Shown here in pieces: positions 11,208-21,925 of a stretch of DNA of 64,000 nt. Source of the DNA: Avena insularis (taxonomy: Eukaryota; Streptophyta; Magnoliopsida; Poales; Poaceae). Location: contig CM042685.1 in NCBI GenBank assembly GCA_023614405.1, positions 230,557,661-230,621,660 on the forward strand, given 5' to 3'. How positions within the stretch are numbered: the stretch's first letter is position 1; each line of letters starts with the position of its first letter. Both the position numbers and the translations under genes were made by a program. The notes below the pieces were generated by a model that worked only from the letters and a program-made list of their open reading frames with translations, was not told the origin of the DNA and searched no databases.

Positions 11208-14200
11208 TGTAACACCCTCGAATCGGACCTATGCAAGTTTTAGCGAAACCCGCCAAACCCAGTAGAAAGCGATTCAAAGGTGCCCACCAGCACTTTCGTG
11301 CGGGTGGAAAGAAGTAATAACATTACACAACAGTCCTCGATGGGACCCACAAGCAGATATATACAATGACTCAAAGAGTCAAGAATACGAGATGTAATAT
11401 ACAAAGATCCAAATCACCTTGAAAATGACAGGCGTCCGACTACGGACAAGATGCAAATGGGCTAAGAGCCACGAAGAATAACCAATGGCGTCCATAACCC
11501 TGCCGAGCCAAGCGGAAGGTAACCACTAACGACGTCGATCTCAAAACCTGCTAAAACAAAAGGGGTGCCGACAAAGGGCAAAGGAAAAAGAGGCGTCGAT
11601 CTTGAGGCCAAGACACGGCGAGACTAGAATTGGCCCTCGCCTACATAGGTATGGTGGTGAAGCGGCGGCATGCACTAAACAACCTATAGAGACTCGGTAC
11701 AATGGCGGCAATCGAGAGAGGGTAAGATAGACCTATTCGGATCAACCTGATTCTACCATCAAACAAACCCATCTGGTGTTTCCCCTCGAGACCAATCGAG
11801 GAAGTCAACCGAGAACTCACACAGTTGGCGGTTTTAATTGTCCATTATAGTTACGGCACTTTACTAGTCGGTTTAGATAATCATCCGGTAAAGTAAGCGG
11901 TGGGCACTTTTAGTTAACCATTCCGTTATAGTGGCAACACTTACTAGTCGGATACAATTAGCATGAGATAAACCCAAAACCCAGTTGTTGGTACTTTTAT
12001 TTAGCCATTCCGTTGAAGTTGCAATACTTACTAGTCAGTACAATGGTGGCGACACCCAAACAAGCAATGGTTGGCTTTATTTAGCCATTCCATTATAGTG
12101 AAGCTGATTACTAGTCATTATGAAGTCAAATTTATAGCACTACTTTAGTTATAGTTGTCTATGATCGAGAATCTTGTGCTCCAAGTCGTCCATAACCGGA
12201 CACGGCTTTGAGAAAGTTTTAACTTGGGTGCACAAATAGCAACACACACTCGATATGCCTCGGAAAAACCAAATCAAAACCCAACGAGGCAGTCACGACA
12301 AAGCAATTACAGATTCGAAATATTTGGGGCCACCCTTTAAGTAGATCCCGCGAACGAAGCCGTGGCTCAAAGCAGGCTTAAGGTTGTGGAGGCGGTAACG
12401 ATCGAACCGAAAGTGTGGTGGGCTTGTCGACACTGAAATCGAGCCACGATCCTAAATGATGCATGCAAGACCTCGCACAATTTAAATAAAGCGATAAAGC
12501 ATGGCATAAGTACAGGATAGTAAATAAAACCTCAAACTAGTTTGTGGCCCCAAGAAATAAGAATGAATCAAGCTCGCTCGAGGGGTCCATAAGCCTCCGG
12601 ATGTGGATAGCGAATATTCAAGGCAGTATCAAGTACTCGGGTCCTCACGGACACAAGTGGATTAACAACCAAATAACATCTATTGCCCACTGTGCCTCCG
12701 CTTACCTACTTCAATTTTAGTTATTAACGGTAATTAAAGTTAACGATAAATAAAGCCAAGATCATCTCCAACATCGAACATGCGGCAATACTCCAACAAC
12801 TGTGGTACTTGACGACCGCATAGCGACACTTGAGCAAGCAGCGACTACAGTCCAACTATCTACCAAACAACGAGTAATAGGATGTGTCCAAGGCAATATG
12901 AGTCTGCAAGGGATATCACGCACGAAAACTAGAGCATCGCAACACGTATAGCAATAGATCAGGAGGAATAAATACTATAAAAGTAAGATAGGTAGAAAAG
13001 AGGAGGTGCTACTTTGAAAACATTGCCGAGGGTTCATCCAGAAGATCGGGCGAAGCTCACATCAACTCAACGGCCTAGTCATGAAGAAGCAAAACACTAG
13101 AAGAAACACGGATGCACTATTCAAGGTTACGGCAGAAGACCGGGCATGATGCATGTATGATGTATGACATGGCAAAGATGCGATGCAATTAGGCAATATT
13201 AAGCGGGCTGGGGTCCCGACATTTAGTTAAGCAGTTCAAGTTATTTATCTACCCATAAATTAAATGTTGTAATAACAGGCAAAATATATCACGGTTCACT
13301 ACACCAATTTAAATGAGGCCAATATGAGACTAGATTTGCCCGCATATGTCCCCATATTTATTTATAAGGTGAATCGGCATAAGGCCCCAAACCACAGACA
13401 AATTTTCATGCAACATGACAATTTAATAGGCAACAATTTATATAGATGGCATTTATTAAAAGAGGGGCTCGGAAGAAGGTTCACACATTAGGGTTCGGAA
13501 GATCTTGGTTACAGGGTGGGGTTCGATCTCGAGTTCGAGGTTAAACGGGATCGGTCTCGGCGGGATCGGTCTCGGATAACGAGTAGATCTTGGCGTCGGG
13601 TGCATCGGATTCTTGGTCGGTGTCGTACTTATCGCATTCGTGGAGACCTTGTCGGTCCATGGTCGGGTCGGACTTGGCGTTTGGGGTGAAGAACTTGGCC
13701 TTCTGCGTCGGTGTCCTCACCGTCCGGGTTCTCGAGTATCGCATCCGGGAAGGAGTACTTGTCGTATTCGCATCGGCGACCTTGGCGGTTATCGGGTTCG
13801 GTCGTCGAATCCGTGAGGGAGATCTTGACGTGGCGTCGGGTCCAGGAAGGAGTTCTTGTGGTTTTCCGAGATAGAGGACTTGACGTTCTGCGACAGGGAT
13901 CCTCGGGTTCAATTCTTGTGGGTTCCAACTTGTAGCTCTTGACAGCGGTCTTCATGATCAACTGCATCTCCCCAGCACGCTATCGTGACTCCACCAGGAC
14001 GTTCATCAAGCAACACCGAATGCCGAAACAAAACATTGCGAACAGGGGCAGCGAGCAGGAGGGTGGCCATGGCGCTGGCGACGAGCTCGACGGGGTCCGG
14101 GGCTCGCGGAGGACGCGCGCGGGACATGGGGCAGAAGCGGTGGCGTCCATGGCAGGGCGAGACCGGCCGGAGAGCGCTCGAGCGGAGGCGGGCTCCGGAG

Positions 14201-15275
14201 GCGCTGCGGCTGCCGGTGGAGGGCGAGGGGGTCGTCGGCGAGGTGGGGGCAGAGGACGCGGCGGGGCTCCTCAGGTCGCCGACGGAGGACATGGAGGGCG
14301 GGGTCGCGGACGCTGGTGGGGCGGACGGAGGAGCTCGCCGGGGTCGGGGCGGAGCGGCAGCGGCACCGGGAGGAGAGCGGGTCGCGCGGCCGCGGAGGGA
14401 GCGTCGGTGAGGGAGAGGGTCTCGGGAGCGGCGGCGGCGGTTGCTTGCGGGGAGGGTGGCGCGCCGATGGGAGGAGAGCGGCGGTTGGCGGGCGGCCGTG
14501 GGAGCGGGAGGCGAGCTCGGCGGCGACCGCGCCGGGGAAAGGGAGGAGAAGAGGAGGGAGGCGAGGGTCGCCGGCGGGCGCCAGAGAGAGGGAAGGAGGG
14601 AGGGAGGTGGTCGGGGCCGGGGCGCTGCTGTGTGCTGCGCGCGGAGGGAGCTAGCAGGGGAGAGGAGGCGCTGCGGGGAAGAGAAACAGGGGCAGGTGGG
14701 GGACGGGGTGGGGCCAGGCGCGGGGCCGGTGGCCAGGGGGCTGTCGGCTGGGCGTGTGCGTGCGTGAGTGGTTGGGGTGGCCAGGGTGTGTGGGGGCAGA
14801 GGATGGAGGGTTGGGAGAATGAGGTGGCAGGGTCTGATTGGGTGGGGATTGGGATGAGGTTGAGGTGGCGAGAGATGATTGGGTGGGGTGAGGTGGAGGA
14901 GGGGTGGGTAGAATAGGACCGGGTAGACTAGGGATTTTGGGGTGGGCCGTTTTAATTTCTGGGGTGGTCGTTCGGGTCGATTCGGCCCGTTCGACTGCCC
15001 CACTAAAAATAATTCAATAATTTTATTTGTTTCAAACCGACTTTTGCAAACCGATAGCAAACAAAACAAAATAATCCGGTGACCCGGGTTTTGCGTTTGA
15101 ATAGAGACGGGGCATCTAGAAAACACAAACAGGTTTTTCCGAAATTAGTTTTATGCAAGCAAATGCAAGATGATGACGATCTTTCAAATGCGATGTGGCG
15201 TGATGGCGGCGATGCGTGATGATCTGTCTGCAAAACAACGCGATTTTCTGGTAGTGGTTTTTGCGGGATGCCACA
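11208..15275 (-). repeat. 5' LTR of the LARD-like element
   Basis: 4068 bp, direct repeat of 6310-10417 and with the same termini. It is followed on its right by the second AAATT copy (15276-15280) and then by the resumed TCP11-like exon. Confidence 0.9.
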
Positions 15276-15280
15276 AAATT

Positions 15281-17565
15281 CAAGACTCGACTGGTTAATT
15301 TCGACAAAGCGTGGTGCAGTTATCTTTACCACTTCGTGGTGTGGAAAGTAAAAGATGCAAGATCAATGGAAGGTGATCTTGTCAGGGCTGCATGCAAGCT
15401 CGAATTATCCATGATGCAGACATGCAGGTTAACCGCGGATGGGCAGCCACAGAACCTGACCCATGACATGAAGGCGATCCAGATGCAGGTCATCGACGAT
15501 CAAGGTCTCCTCAGAGAGAAGGTTCAGCATCTGAGCGGTGACGCGGGCGTCGAGCGTATGAACTCTGCTCTCTCAGATGCGAGGTCGAAATTCTTCCAAG
15601 CAAAGGAGAACAGAAGTCCTTTGGCGACGCCTGTCGCAAACGTATCGACTCCTCTGAGTATTAATTCCAAGAGAGATGCAGAAGGATCAAGCACTACTTC
15701 ACCAGTGAGTTTGCCAACAAAGAATGAGCAAATGGCCAATGAGATGCTTCATCAGAACGGTGGCGCATTTGCCACCAACTCTGATGATGATCTCCATGCC
15801 AGAGTGAGAGAAACGATGGAAAAGGCTTTCTGGGATGTGGTTACTGACTCGATGAAAGGAGACAAACCGGACTACAGCCACCTGATCAACCTGGTGAAGG
15901 AAGTGAGGGACTCGTTGCACGACCTGGCTCCCAAGGACTGGAAGGAGGAAATCTCAGGGAACATTGACATCGAAATTTTGACTCAGGTAACATCTCACGC
16001 TGAGCAAATAAATATTTTCCAGTCTAAGTTTTTCGTCATCTATATATGTTAACAACTCATGAAAATCTGACATAATTTTTCCGTTCCAAATAAAGGTACT
16101 CGGGTCAGGCTCACAGGACACGCAATACCTGGGACAGATTTTGCACTACTCCCTGGACATGGTTAGAAAACTATCTGCCGCCGCAAAGGAGGGTGAGATG
16201 AAGAGAAGCCATGACAAATTACTGAACGAGTTGAGTGCAAGTTCTGAAGTTAACGATAATGGGGTCAGCTCATTTGTTATTGCTGTCATCAAGGGCCTGC
16301 GTTTCACTCTGGAGGAAATAAAGGTCTGTTTCGGCGTTCATAGTAGTACTACAATTAACTGTATTTGTATTTATATGCTGTGGAATTCTAACATTTTTTT
16401 CTGTAAAATCAGGAACTGCGAGCAGAAGTGAGCAAGGCACGTATTCAGCTGATGCAACCAATAATAACAGGCTCTGCTGGAGTGGATTACCTGCAGAAGG
16501 CTTTCGGTGATCGCTACGGACCTCCTGCCAACGCCTCGGCTTCTCTACCTGTTACTCTGCAGTGGGTTTCAACATCGAAGAACATGGTGGATGCAGAATG
16601 GAGCGAGCATCTGGGGATCTCTTGCAGTCCTTCCAGCAGCGGATCATGTAAGTTTCTAACAGCGCACTGTCTTGACATCAGTTGCTATCTGATTTCTGAC
16701 ACTAACTAATTTAATCTTTTATGGCAGGCTCAGCCCCTTGTTACAGTGCTCCGAGCCGGCCATGGAGCTCCAGGGGGACAAACAGCTACCTTGCCTTCAG
16801 CAGGCAGTTCAGGTTTACCGGAGTGCCAAGGAGAAAAGGTGGACAAGCTGGTACGGGTTGGCTTGCTGCAGCTTATTGGTGGTACGGAGGGGTTGCAACT
16901 GCAGTCAACTCCTGAGAGCTTCCATCTCAACTTTCTGAGACTGAGGGACGTCCAGGACCAATTTCAACAAGTCATTGTCATGGCTACAAGGTAAGCAAGC
17001 TATTTTAGTTATACCTATGTATTTTTGGCCTAGTCTGCAAAAAAGATCAAAATTTTCAGTGTATATTAATAACTGATTTTACTGTATGTGCAGCATGCTC
17101 GTCCTGCGCCAAGTCCTGATGAGTGAGAATCCTAAGATCACTCCTCTGGAACTGGAGAACGTCATCTCGGAACTCTTGGGCACCCTGGCGAAGCTGCTGG
17201 GCAACTCCCGTGAGGCGGGTAGCGAAGAGATCGTGGAGGCGATGATGAGCTCGTCGGCCTCAGCTGGCTCTCTGTCAGATGCAAAGATCCAGAGCAGGAG
17301 GCAGGTGATCACACGGATGCTCCTCAAGAGCCTCCAGCCCGACTACGTGGTCTTCAAGGAGGTCTCCCAGGCGGCCCACTGCGCCTTCCGCGGCGTCATC
17401 CTTGGTGGCAGCGGCGCCAAAGGCCAGAAGCTGGCCAACGCAGCCTTGCGCCGCGTCGGCGCTGGGAAACTGGTCGACCGGGTGGTCAAGGCCGCCGAAG
17501 TGCTGATCAAGGTGGCGACGGTCTCGCAGAAGGTCCACGGCCCGTGGTACAAGGCGCTTGCCTGA
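15281..17565 (+). pseudogene. TCP11-like: T-complex protein 11-like gene, 3' part (exons 2b to 6)
   Basis: Exons 15281-15986, 16096-16323, 16413-16647, 16728-16990 and 17094-17565 have GT..AG introns and a TGA stop at 17563. Family blocks are NFDKAWCSYLYHFVVWKVKD, LVRAACKLELSMMQTC, LREKVQHLSGDAG, KELRAEVSKARIQLMQP, LRAGHGAPGGQTATL, KVDKLVRVGLLQLIGG and SMLVLRQVLMSEN. The exons, including 5470-5663 and 5791-6309, total 2617 nt, one more than a multiple of three. The extra base is placed in the GGGG run at 16613-16616: upstream the frame reads VDAEWSEHL, and downstream the conserved SLAVLPAADHAQPLV is in the +1 frame. Without it the gene would encode about 871 residues. With the exon-2 retroelement and the shortened N terminus this copy is very probably non-functional. 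A second intact copy elsewhere in the genome is likely but not visible. Confidence 0.88.
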
Positions 17566-18340
17566 ATGTGAATAGTCTCGTTGGTCTTGTGAATAGTCTG
17601 TACAACAATTTATTATTATAGGTGCTGCTTAGGTTAGTTCGTTAGCTTAGCTCAGGATGTTAAGGAATTCTTGGTGCAGGGCGAATATGGATGTCCCTGC
17701 ACCAGGATTTAGTCAGGGTTCAGAGATGGACATCTAGGGACCCATGGTGCATTTAGTAAATGTGATTAATTGTCTATAATGTAAATACTTGGTTTGTTTG
17801 AGCACTTGAGCAGTGGGAGTTAAAATCTGAAACACTTATGTTCTGATGAAAAGGAGATAGAATTGTACTACTAGAATTGTAACTTTCATGAATAGTTCAG
17901 AAGCAATAACTGTGAAAACAAAATGGAACTGTCAATTTTGCAAGACGCTGAAAGACCAAGCTAGAGAGCCACACTAGCAGCCAAAAGGTGGAGGTCAACA
18001 GCTTCTAATTGAGCTAAGGCTCATGAGCAAACTAGCACTAGCAGCTAAATTTCGACTAGAAGGGAACGGTGAGATTATTTCAGTCAGGTTCCCTGGGTCT
18101 CAGTGCAAGCTGTTTGGCGAGGGAGAGACCTGCAAACAGCCAGCCCGTGGCTGTGTCGACAATTCTGAAGAAAACTGAATCATGAGTTGAATGGTAATTG
18201 TTGAAAATTTCTTTGGTTTCTCTCTTTCCACAACAACCACCAGACAAAGGTGACAGTCGCGTTTCTAGCGGCGCTTGAGCTTACGATCCAGTCCAGTATC
18301 AAGAGGACACAATCAGTCTAGAAGAGGAGTGGCCATGGCA
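17566..18340. other. 3' flank of the TCP11-like gene
   Basis: AT-rich sequence following the stop codon, probably a 3' untranslated region in its first 200 bp, without a canonical AATAAA close to the stop. Nothing else recognised. Confidence 0.4.
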
Positions 18341-18344
18341 GGGA

Positions 18345-18565
18345 GGAGAGTTGGGCATCAAACCTATTTTCTGAATGACCGGAAGCCAAACCTGTTGGTC
18401 GAAGGGGCAGGCCAGGAAGAGATGCAAACCGGTCTCAGGTTGGGATTGCACAGCGCGCAAACAGGGTCATTAGGCGAACCCCTCTTCTGCAGATTGTCGG
18501 ATGTCAAACATGGTCAAGCACAGCTAGCCAAGCGAAGAATTGGCATTTCAGAGGGGGCATCGGAG
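18345..18565 (-). mobile_element. LINE fragment (zf-RVT region)
   Basis: The minus strand reads PPLKCQFFAWLAVLDHV, then after small disruptions LQKRGSPNDPVCALCN and HLFLACPFDQQVW. This is the typical plant LINE region after the reverse transcriptase, with its CALC cysteine motif. Short, frameshifted and lacking the catalytic domain. Confidence 0.7.
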
Positions 18566-18600
18566 AGAAAAACAGCCCTGACCCTGCCTTCAAACCGAAA

Positions 18601-18798
18601 CTCGTAAGCAGAACCAAAAGATAAAATACCGCAATGGATTCTAAAAGATAGGTTTGAGTGAATAATAAATTTCTTATGAAATCTAGTGCAAAGGATTGGG
18701 ATTCAATCCTAAAGAACAAACAGCGACCATAGGAAAATTTCCTAAAGATTTGAATCTCCAAATGTTTTATGCGAATCCTTTGAACCAAAGAGGCCCTA
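18601..18798. mobile_element. MITE remnant with a GGGCCTCTTTGGTTC end
   Basis: The minus strand starts AGGGCCTCTTTGGTTCAAAGG at 18798 and continues with AGGATT/AATCCT-type sequence that folds on itself (for example GGATTGGGATTCAATCC). Such ends are common in grass Tourist-like MITEs. The opposite terminus is not found, so this is a remnant. Confidence 0.45.
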
Positions 18799-18984
18799 AC
18801 ATTTTTTTTACAAAGAGGCAGGGCTGCTTTTAATCACAGTAGAAGAGTACAAACTGGCGAGTCGCCAGGAAATAGAGAGAAAGTTAAAAGAAAGGTTTAA
18901 CAGGCAGCGAGTATCATGTAACAACAAACATAGTTAGTCTGGTTCTCCCGGTATTCGTATCAGCTCAACAGTTAAAAGAAAGTT

Positions 18985-19087
18985 AGTCTGGTGCAATAGA
19001 AGAGGCCCTACGATTGGAGTATGCATGACATTGCAATCCAGTGTTCTTATTCCTACGTTTTAGAATCCTGCCAACCAAAGAGGCCTT
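18985..19087. mobile_element. Short MITE-like remnant
   Basis: AGGCCCTACGATTGG on the left and AATCCTGCCAACCAAAGAGGCC on the right give imperfect inverted ends related to those of the MITE at 18601-18798. Just upstream (18799-18960) the minus strand shows a run of A at its end, suggesting another truncated retroposon tail. Confidence 0.35.
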
Positions 19088-19500
19088 TGGTCCGTGAGTT
19101 CAACAAGATAGTTGTGACTGGAGCAGCTCAACCCCTCCTTGCCCCTCTCTACCCTAAACCCGGTCGAACCAAAAAATGGCATACGAAGACAGGAACTCTT
19201 CAGTTTGTTCCACCTATCACGTGGAATAGGATTTTCGGCATGGCAAGAGAGACCGAGAAGAACAAATGGTATGGACTGAAAATGGACCACATGATTCTCC
19301 TTCAGGGCTTCAGGAGGCCTATGATGTAGTTCACTGAATTCACAAAGATATTTTCAGCTACCTCAATTGTCTAGTAATCAGGTGACCTGTACAAAGTAGA
19401 GAAACTAATAAAGCATGTTACAAACAAGAAAGCGGTGCTTGGTTGACACTGAGGAAAGAAACATGTCTGGTGCCTCCGCTTTTGCTTTCACATAACATTC
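19088..19500. repeat. Diverged 3' flank of an F-box duplication unit
   Basis: The stretch around 19285-19370 (CATGATTCTCC, AGGAGGCCTATG, AGCT) resembles 49893-49970. Both belong to the shared flanking DNA that accompanies the F-box genes of this window. No gene recognised. Confidence 0.4.
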
Positions 19501-19512
19501 GTCAAGACACAA

Positions 19513-20586
19513 AGCACCTCCACTCATTCGGGCGTTCTCAGGTCAAAATCCGACGCCGATGAGGAGGACGACACGCCGGACATCCTCCTCGACATCCAAG
19601 AGCTCGAGCTCCCCCGACGCCACGAGAAGGACGGAGGCGAGAGTGGCGGATACGCCAGCCACGGTTGTTGCCGGCCATGATATGCTCCACGGCGGGGAGG
19701 GTGCGGTCGGGCGCACTCCACCAGCGACTCCGACCTCCGGCGTTGTTGCGCGCTGGCTCCGGGCCTCCGCCCTCGTGGTAGGCCAGCCAGAGCTCGCATA
19801 AGTACTCGTCCCAGAACGTCGTGTTCTCGGGGTGCTTCTGCACCTCCTTGTCCATGTTGGCGAGGGCCATCTAGATCTCGTCGATCCATTCATGGCCTTC
19901 CGGCACTGGCGGCACGGGTACACCGCTCGCGTTGAGCTTCCAGGTCGGCGGGCACCGGAAATCTGGCGACGCCGGGTAGCTGGCCTCGGGGAGAAGCCGC
20001 GCCTCCCACAACTGGAGCAACCGGCGGCTGAAGCCGTTCGCCGCCACAGGGTCGCCAGGTACCTCTCCGCCATTGCTTCCATCAAGGTTTTCTTTGCCTT
20101 AGATTGGGAGGAAATGGAGGTGAAAGTGTGTGCTCTGAAGACGGCGAGCATGGCCAGCATTTATAGCCATTTTGGGAAAGCACGGCGAGGGCGGGAGGAG
20201 TGTAGCGGCGAGGGCGGGAAGGCAGGCGGGCGGTGGCGCGCCATTACGCCGCCGCGTGGGCGATTGGACAGGCAGCCATTGCTCTGCCCGCCGGTCCGAC
20301 GAGGGAGCCGAGGCAACGAGGATGAGAACGCTGTTCTCTCGCTGACAGGTCAGGGCCACAAGCACAAGTTTTTTCCTGTCGTTTCTGCTTCATCTAGCGT
20401 TCCCAGGCGACACCCAGCGTGTTGGGTAGCGCGTTAAGTTCGGTCTAGGAACGTTGGATGAAATTTGGGCCAAATCCAGCGAAAACGGGTCCTAGGAACG
20501 CGTGTGGGCGAAATTTCACCATCCGGGTGAAAAAATCGGCCTGGGAAGGCCCAACCCTCTTGGGATGCTAGCGGAGGTGCTCTTAC
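19513..20586 (-). mobile_element. Putative Harbinger-like element with a degenerate open frame
   Basis: GCACCTCCACT near 19515 and its inverse GCGGAGGTGCTCTTA ending near 20584 could be the terminal inverted repeats of a Tourist/Harbinger-type element, flanked on the right by TTA. On the minus strand, starting at ATG 20133 (MAERYLATLW), a mostly open frame reads EASYPASPDFRCPPTWKLN and GHEWIDEI, then a stop, then MALANMDKEVQKHPENTTFW. This alternating reading is protein-like and not random GC-rich sequence, but I recognise no domain or transposase. It could be a hypothetical gene carried or captured by the element. Confidence 0.4.
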
Positions 20587-21611
20587 AAGGGTGTACAGAA
20601 ACAACTGTTTTCCGTTGCATGACCTCTAAATGCAGCAGATATCTACTTCTCCAGCATGAAAATTGAGCAATTGCGTCCACCCCAGTACTTGCGATAATTT
20701 ATTACTTCATCCCAGATATCTGGAAGTATTAAAAGATATATTTAAATTTATAAAAGATAATACTATTACTAGGTAGTAACCCAGTCTAGCATGTGTAGCC
20801 ATGCTTGCAAACTTGCAACCTCGTTTGTGCCCCAGTCAAGCTCTGTAGCATGAAAGAACTCAAACAGATGTTTCTTCACCTGTGCCTCTGGAGGCATATG
20901 AATGATATGGCCCACTGAGAATATACCACTTCGGTAGTTTTGTCAAGCTCTGCAGCATGAAAGAACTTGAACAGATGTTTCTTCTTGTGCGCCTCAGGAA
21001 GCATATGAATGATGCATCATTTCAGTAGTTTCTGGTAGTTCACTTGGACTTTAACTGGAGCTGCTCGGCTGCAAAAAAAAAGATACTGATGCAATCAGCC
21101 ACCCTGGATAAGCTGGTTTTGCAACCAGATTAACATGGAATTTAACTTTCTTCTGGCAAACCATAAAAAGCATTACTTGCCCTGTTTCAAAAAATAAATA
21201 AATAAAAACATTACTTCTCAGTTTTCCACCTTGCCTACTTCATTGTCATAGGTAAAAATCTGAATCAGCTCCAGAGATTGCTGTGCCAACATGGCAACAT
21301 GCTACAATGTACTTCTCAGTCCGAAGATCCCAGCAGCCCAATTGCGTGAAAGATCGATTATCTACGAGTACTTGAGAAAAGTAATGAAAACAGAATATGG
21401 CTAATTAATTACTTCCATCCACGTCAATTGTACACGAGGGCATCAAGCTTTTAATTTTCCAGAGAAAAATCTACAATTGTGAACTTATCATGAACAGAGT
21501 CTATTTTACTGAAACAGTGTGGAGATTATAGATATTTGCCAGGGTCAATGTACCGGTTAACATTTATACTAAATCCATTTTCTACATACGACAAGAAGGT
21601 AGTCAATGGTA
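20587..21611. repeat. Duplicated flank DNA of the F-box array
   Basis: Contains TGATGCAATCAGCCACCCTGG and GATAAGCTGGTTTTGCAA-type sequence. The same block recurs in diverged form near 50000-50200 and 57050-57180, marking segmental duplication with the F-box genes. No coding frame found. Confidence 0.5.
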
Positions 21612-21735
21612 CTCCCTCCGTCCTGAAAAGGATATCTTAGATTTGTTAAAATTTAAATGTATCTACGCACTAAAACGTGTATAGATTCATTCGAATTTAG
21701 ACAAATTTGCGACATCCTTTTTAAGACGGAGGGAG
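21612..21735. mobile_element. Stowaway-type MITE (Tc1/Mariner)
   Basis: CTCCCTCCGTCC at the left end and GACGGAGGGAG at the right end form the classical Stowaway terminal inverted repeats, flanked by TA on both sides (21610-21611 and 21736-21737). At 124 bp it has no coding capacity. It lies about 190 bp beyond the 3' end of the F-box pseudogene. Confidence 0.93.
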
Positions 21736-21925
21736 TATTTGTTTAAGCTACACTAGAAACCAGTTATTTCCCACTTGAGATGATTCTAATGAGTACTTCT
21801 TCAACACATTACACATGCAAGAAACCTCAATTTTATTTCCAGTTTTCGTAAGAACTATCATGTCAGATTTTATGAGATATAATGGGGCAATAAAAGTTGG
21901 AAGTTTTGTATTTCTGCCAAAGGAG

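Larger units (their letters stand above)
6310..15275 (-). mobile_element. Large-LTR non-autonomous retrotransposon (LARD-like) inside exon 2
   Basis: Two direct repeats of about 4.1 kb (6310-10417 and 11208-15275) share the ends TGTAACACCC..GGGATGCCACA and bracket only 790 bp of internal sequence. A PBS-like GGCTCGATACCA lies next to the right LTR, giving minus-strand orientation. No gag, protease, integrase or reverse transcriptase is seen anywhere in the element. Long LTRs with a non-coding core resemble the LARD class (Sukkula is the barley example), though the interior is much shorter than usual. It would depend on proteins from another element. The 5 bp AAATT duplication shows a normal integrase-mediated insertion. 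Confidence 0.9.
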
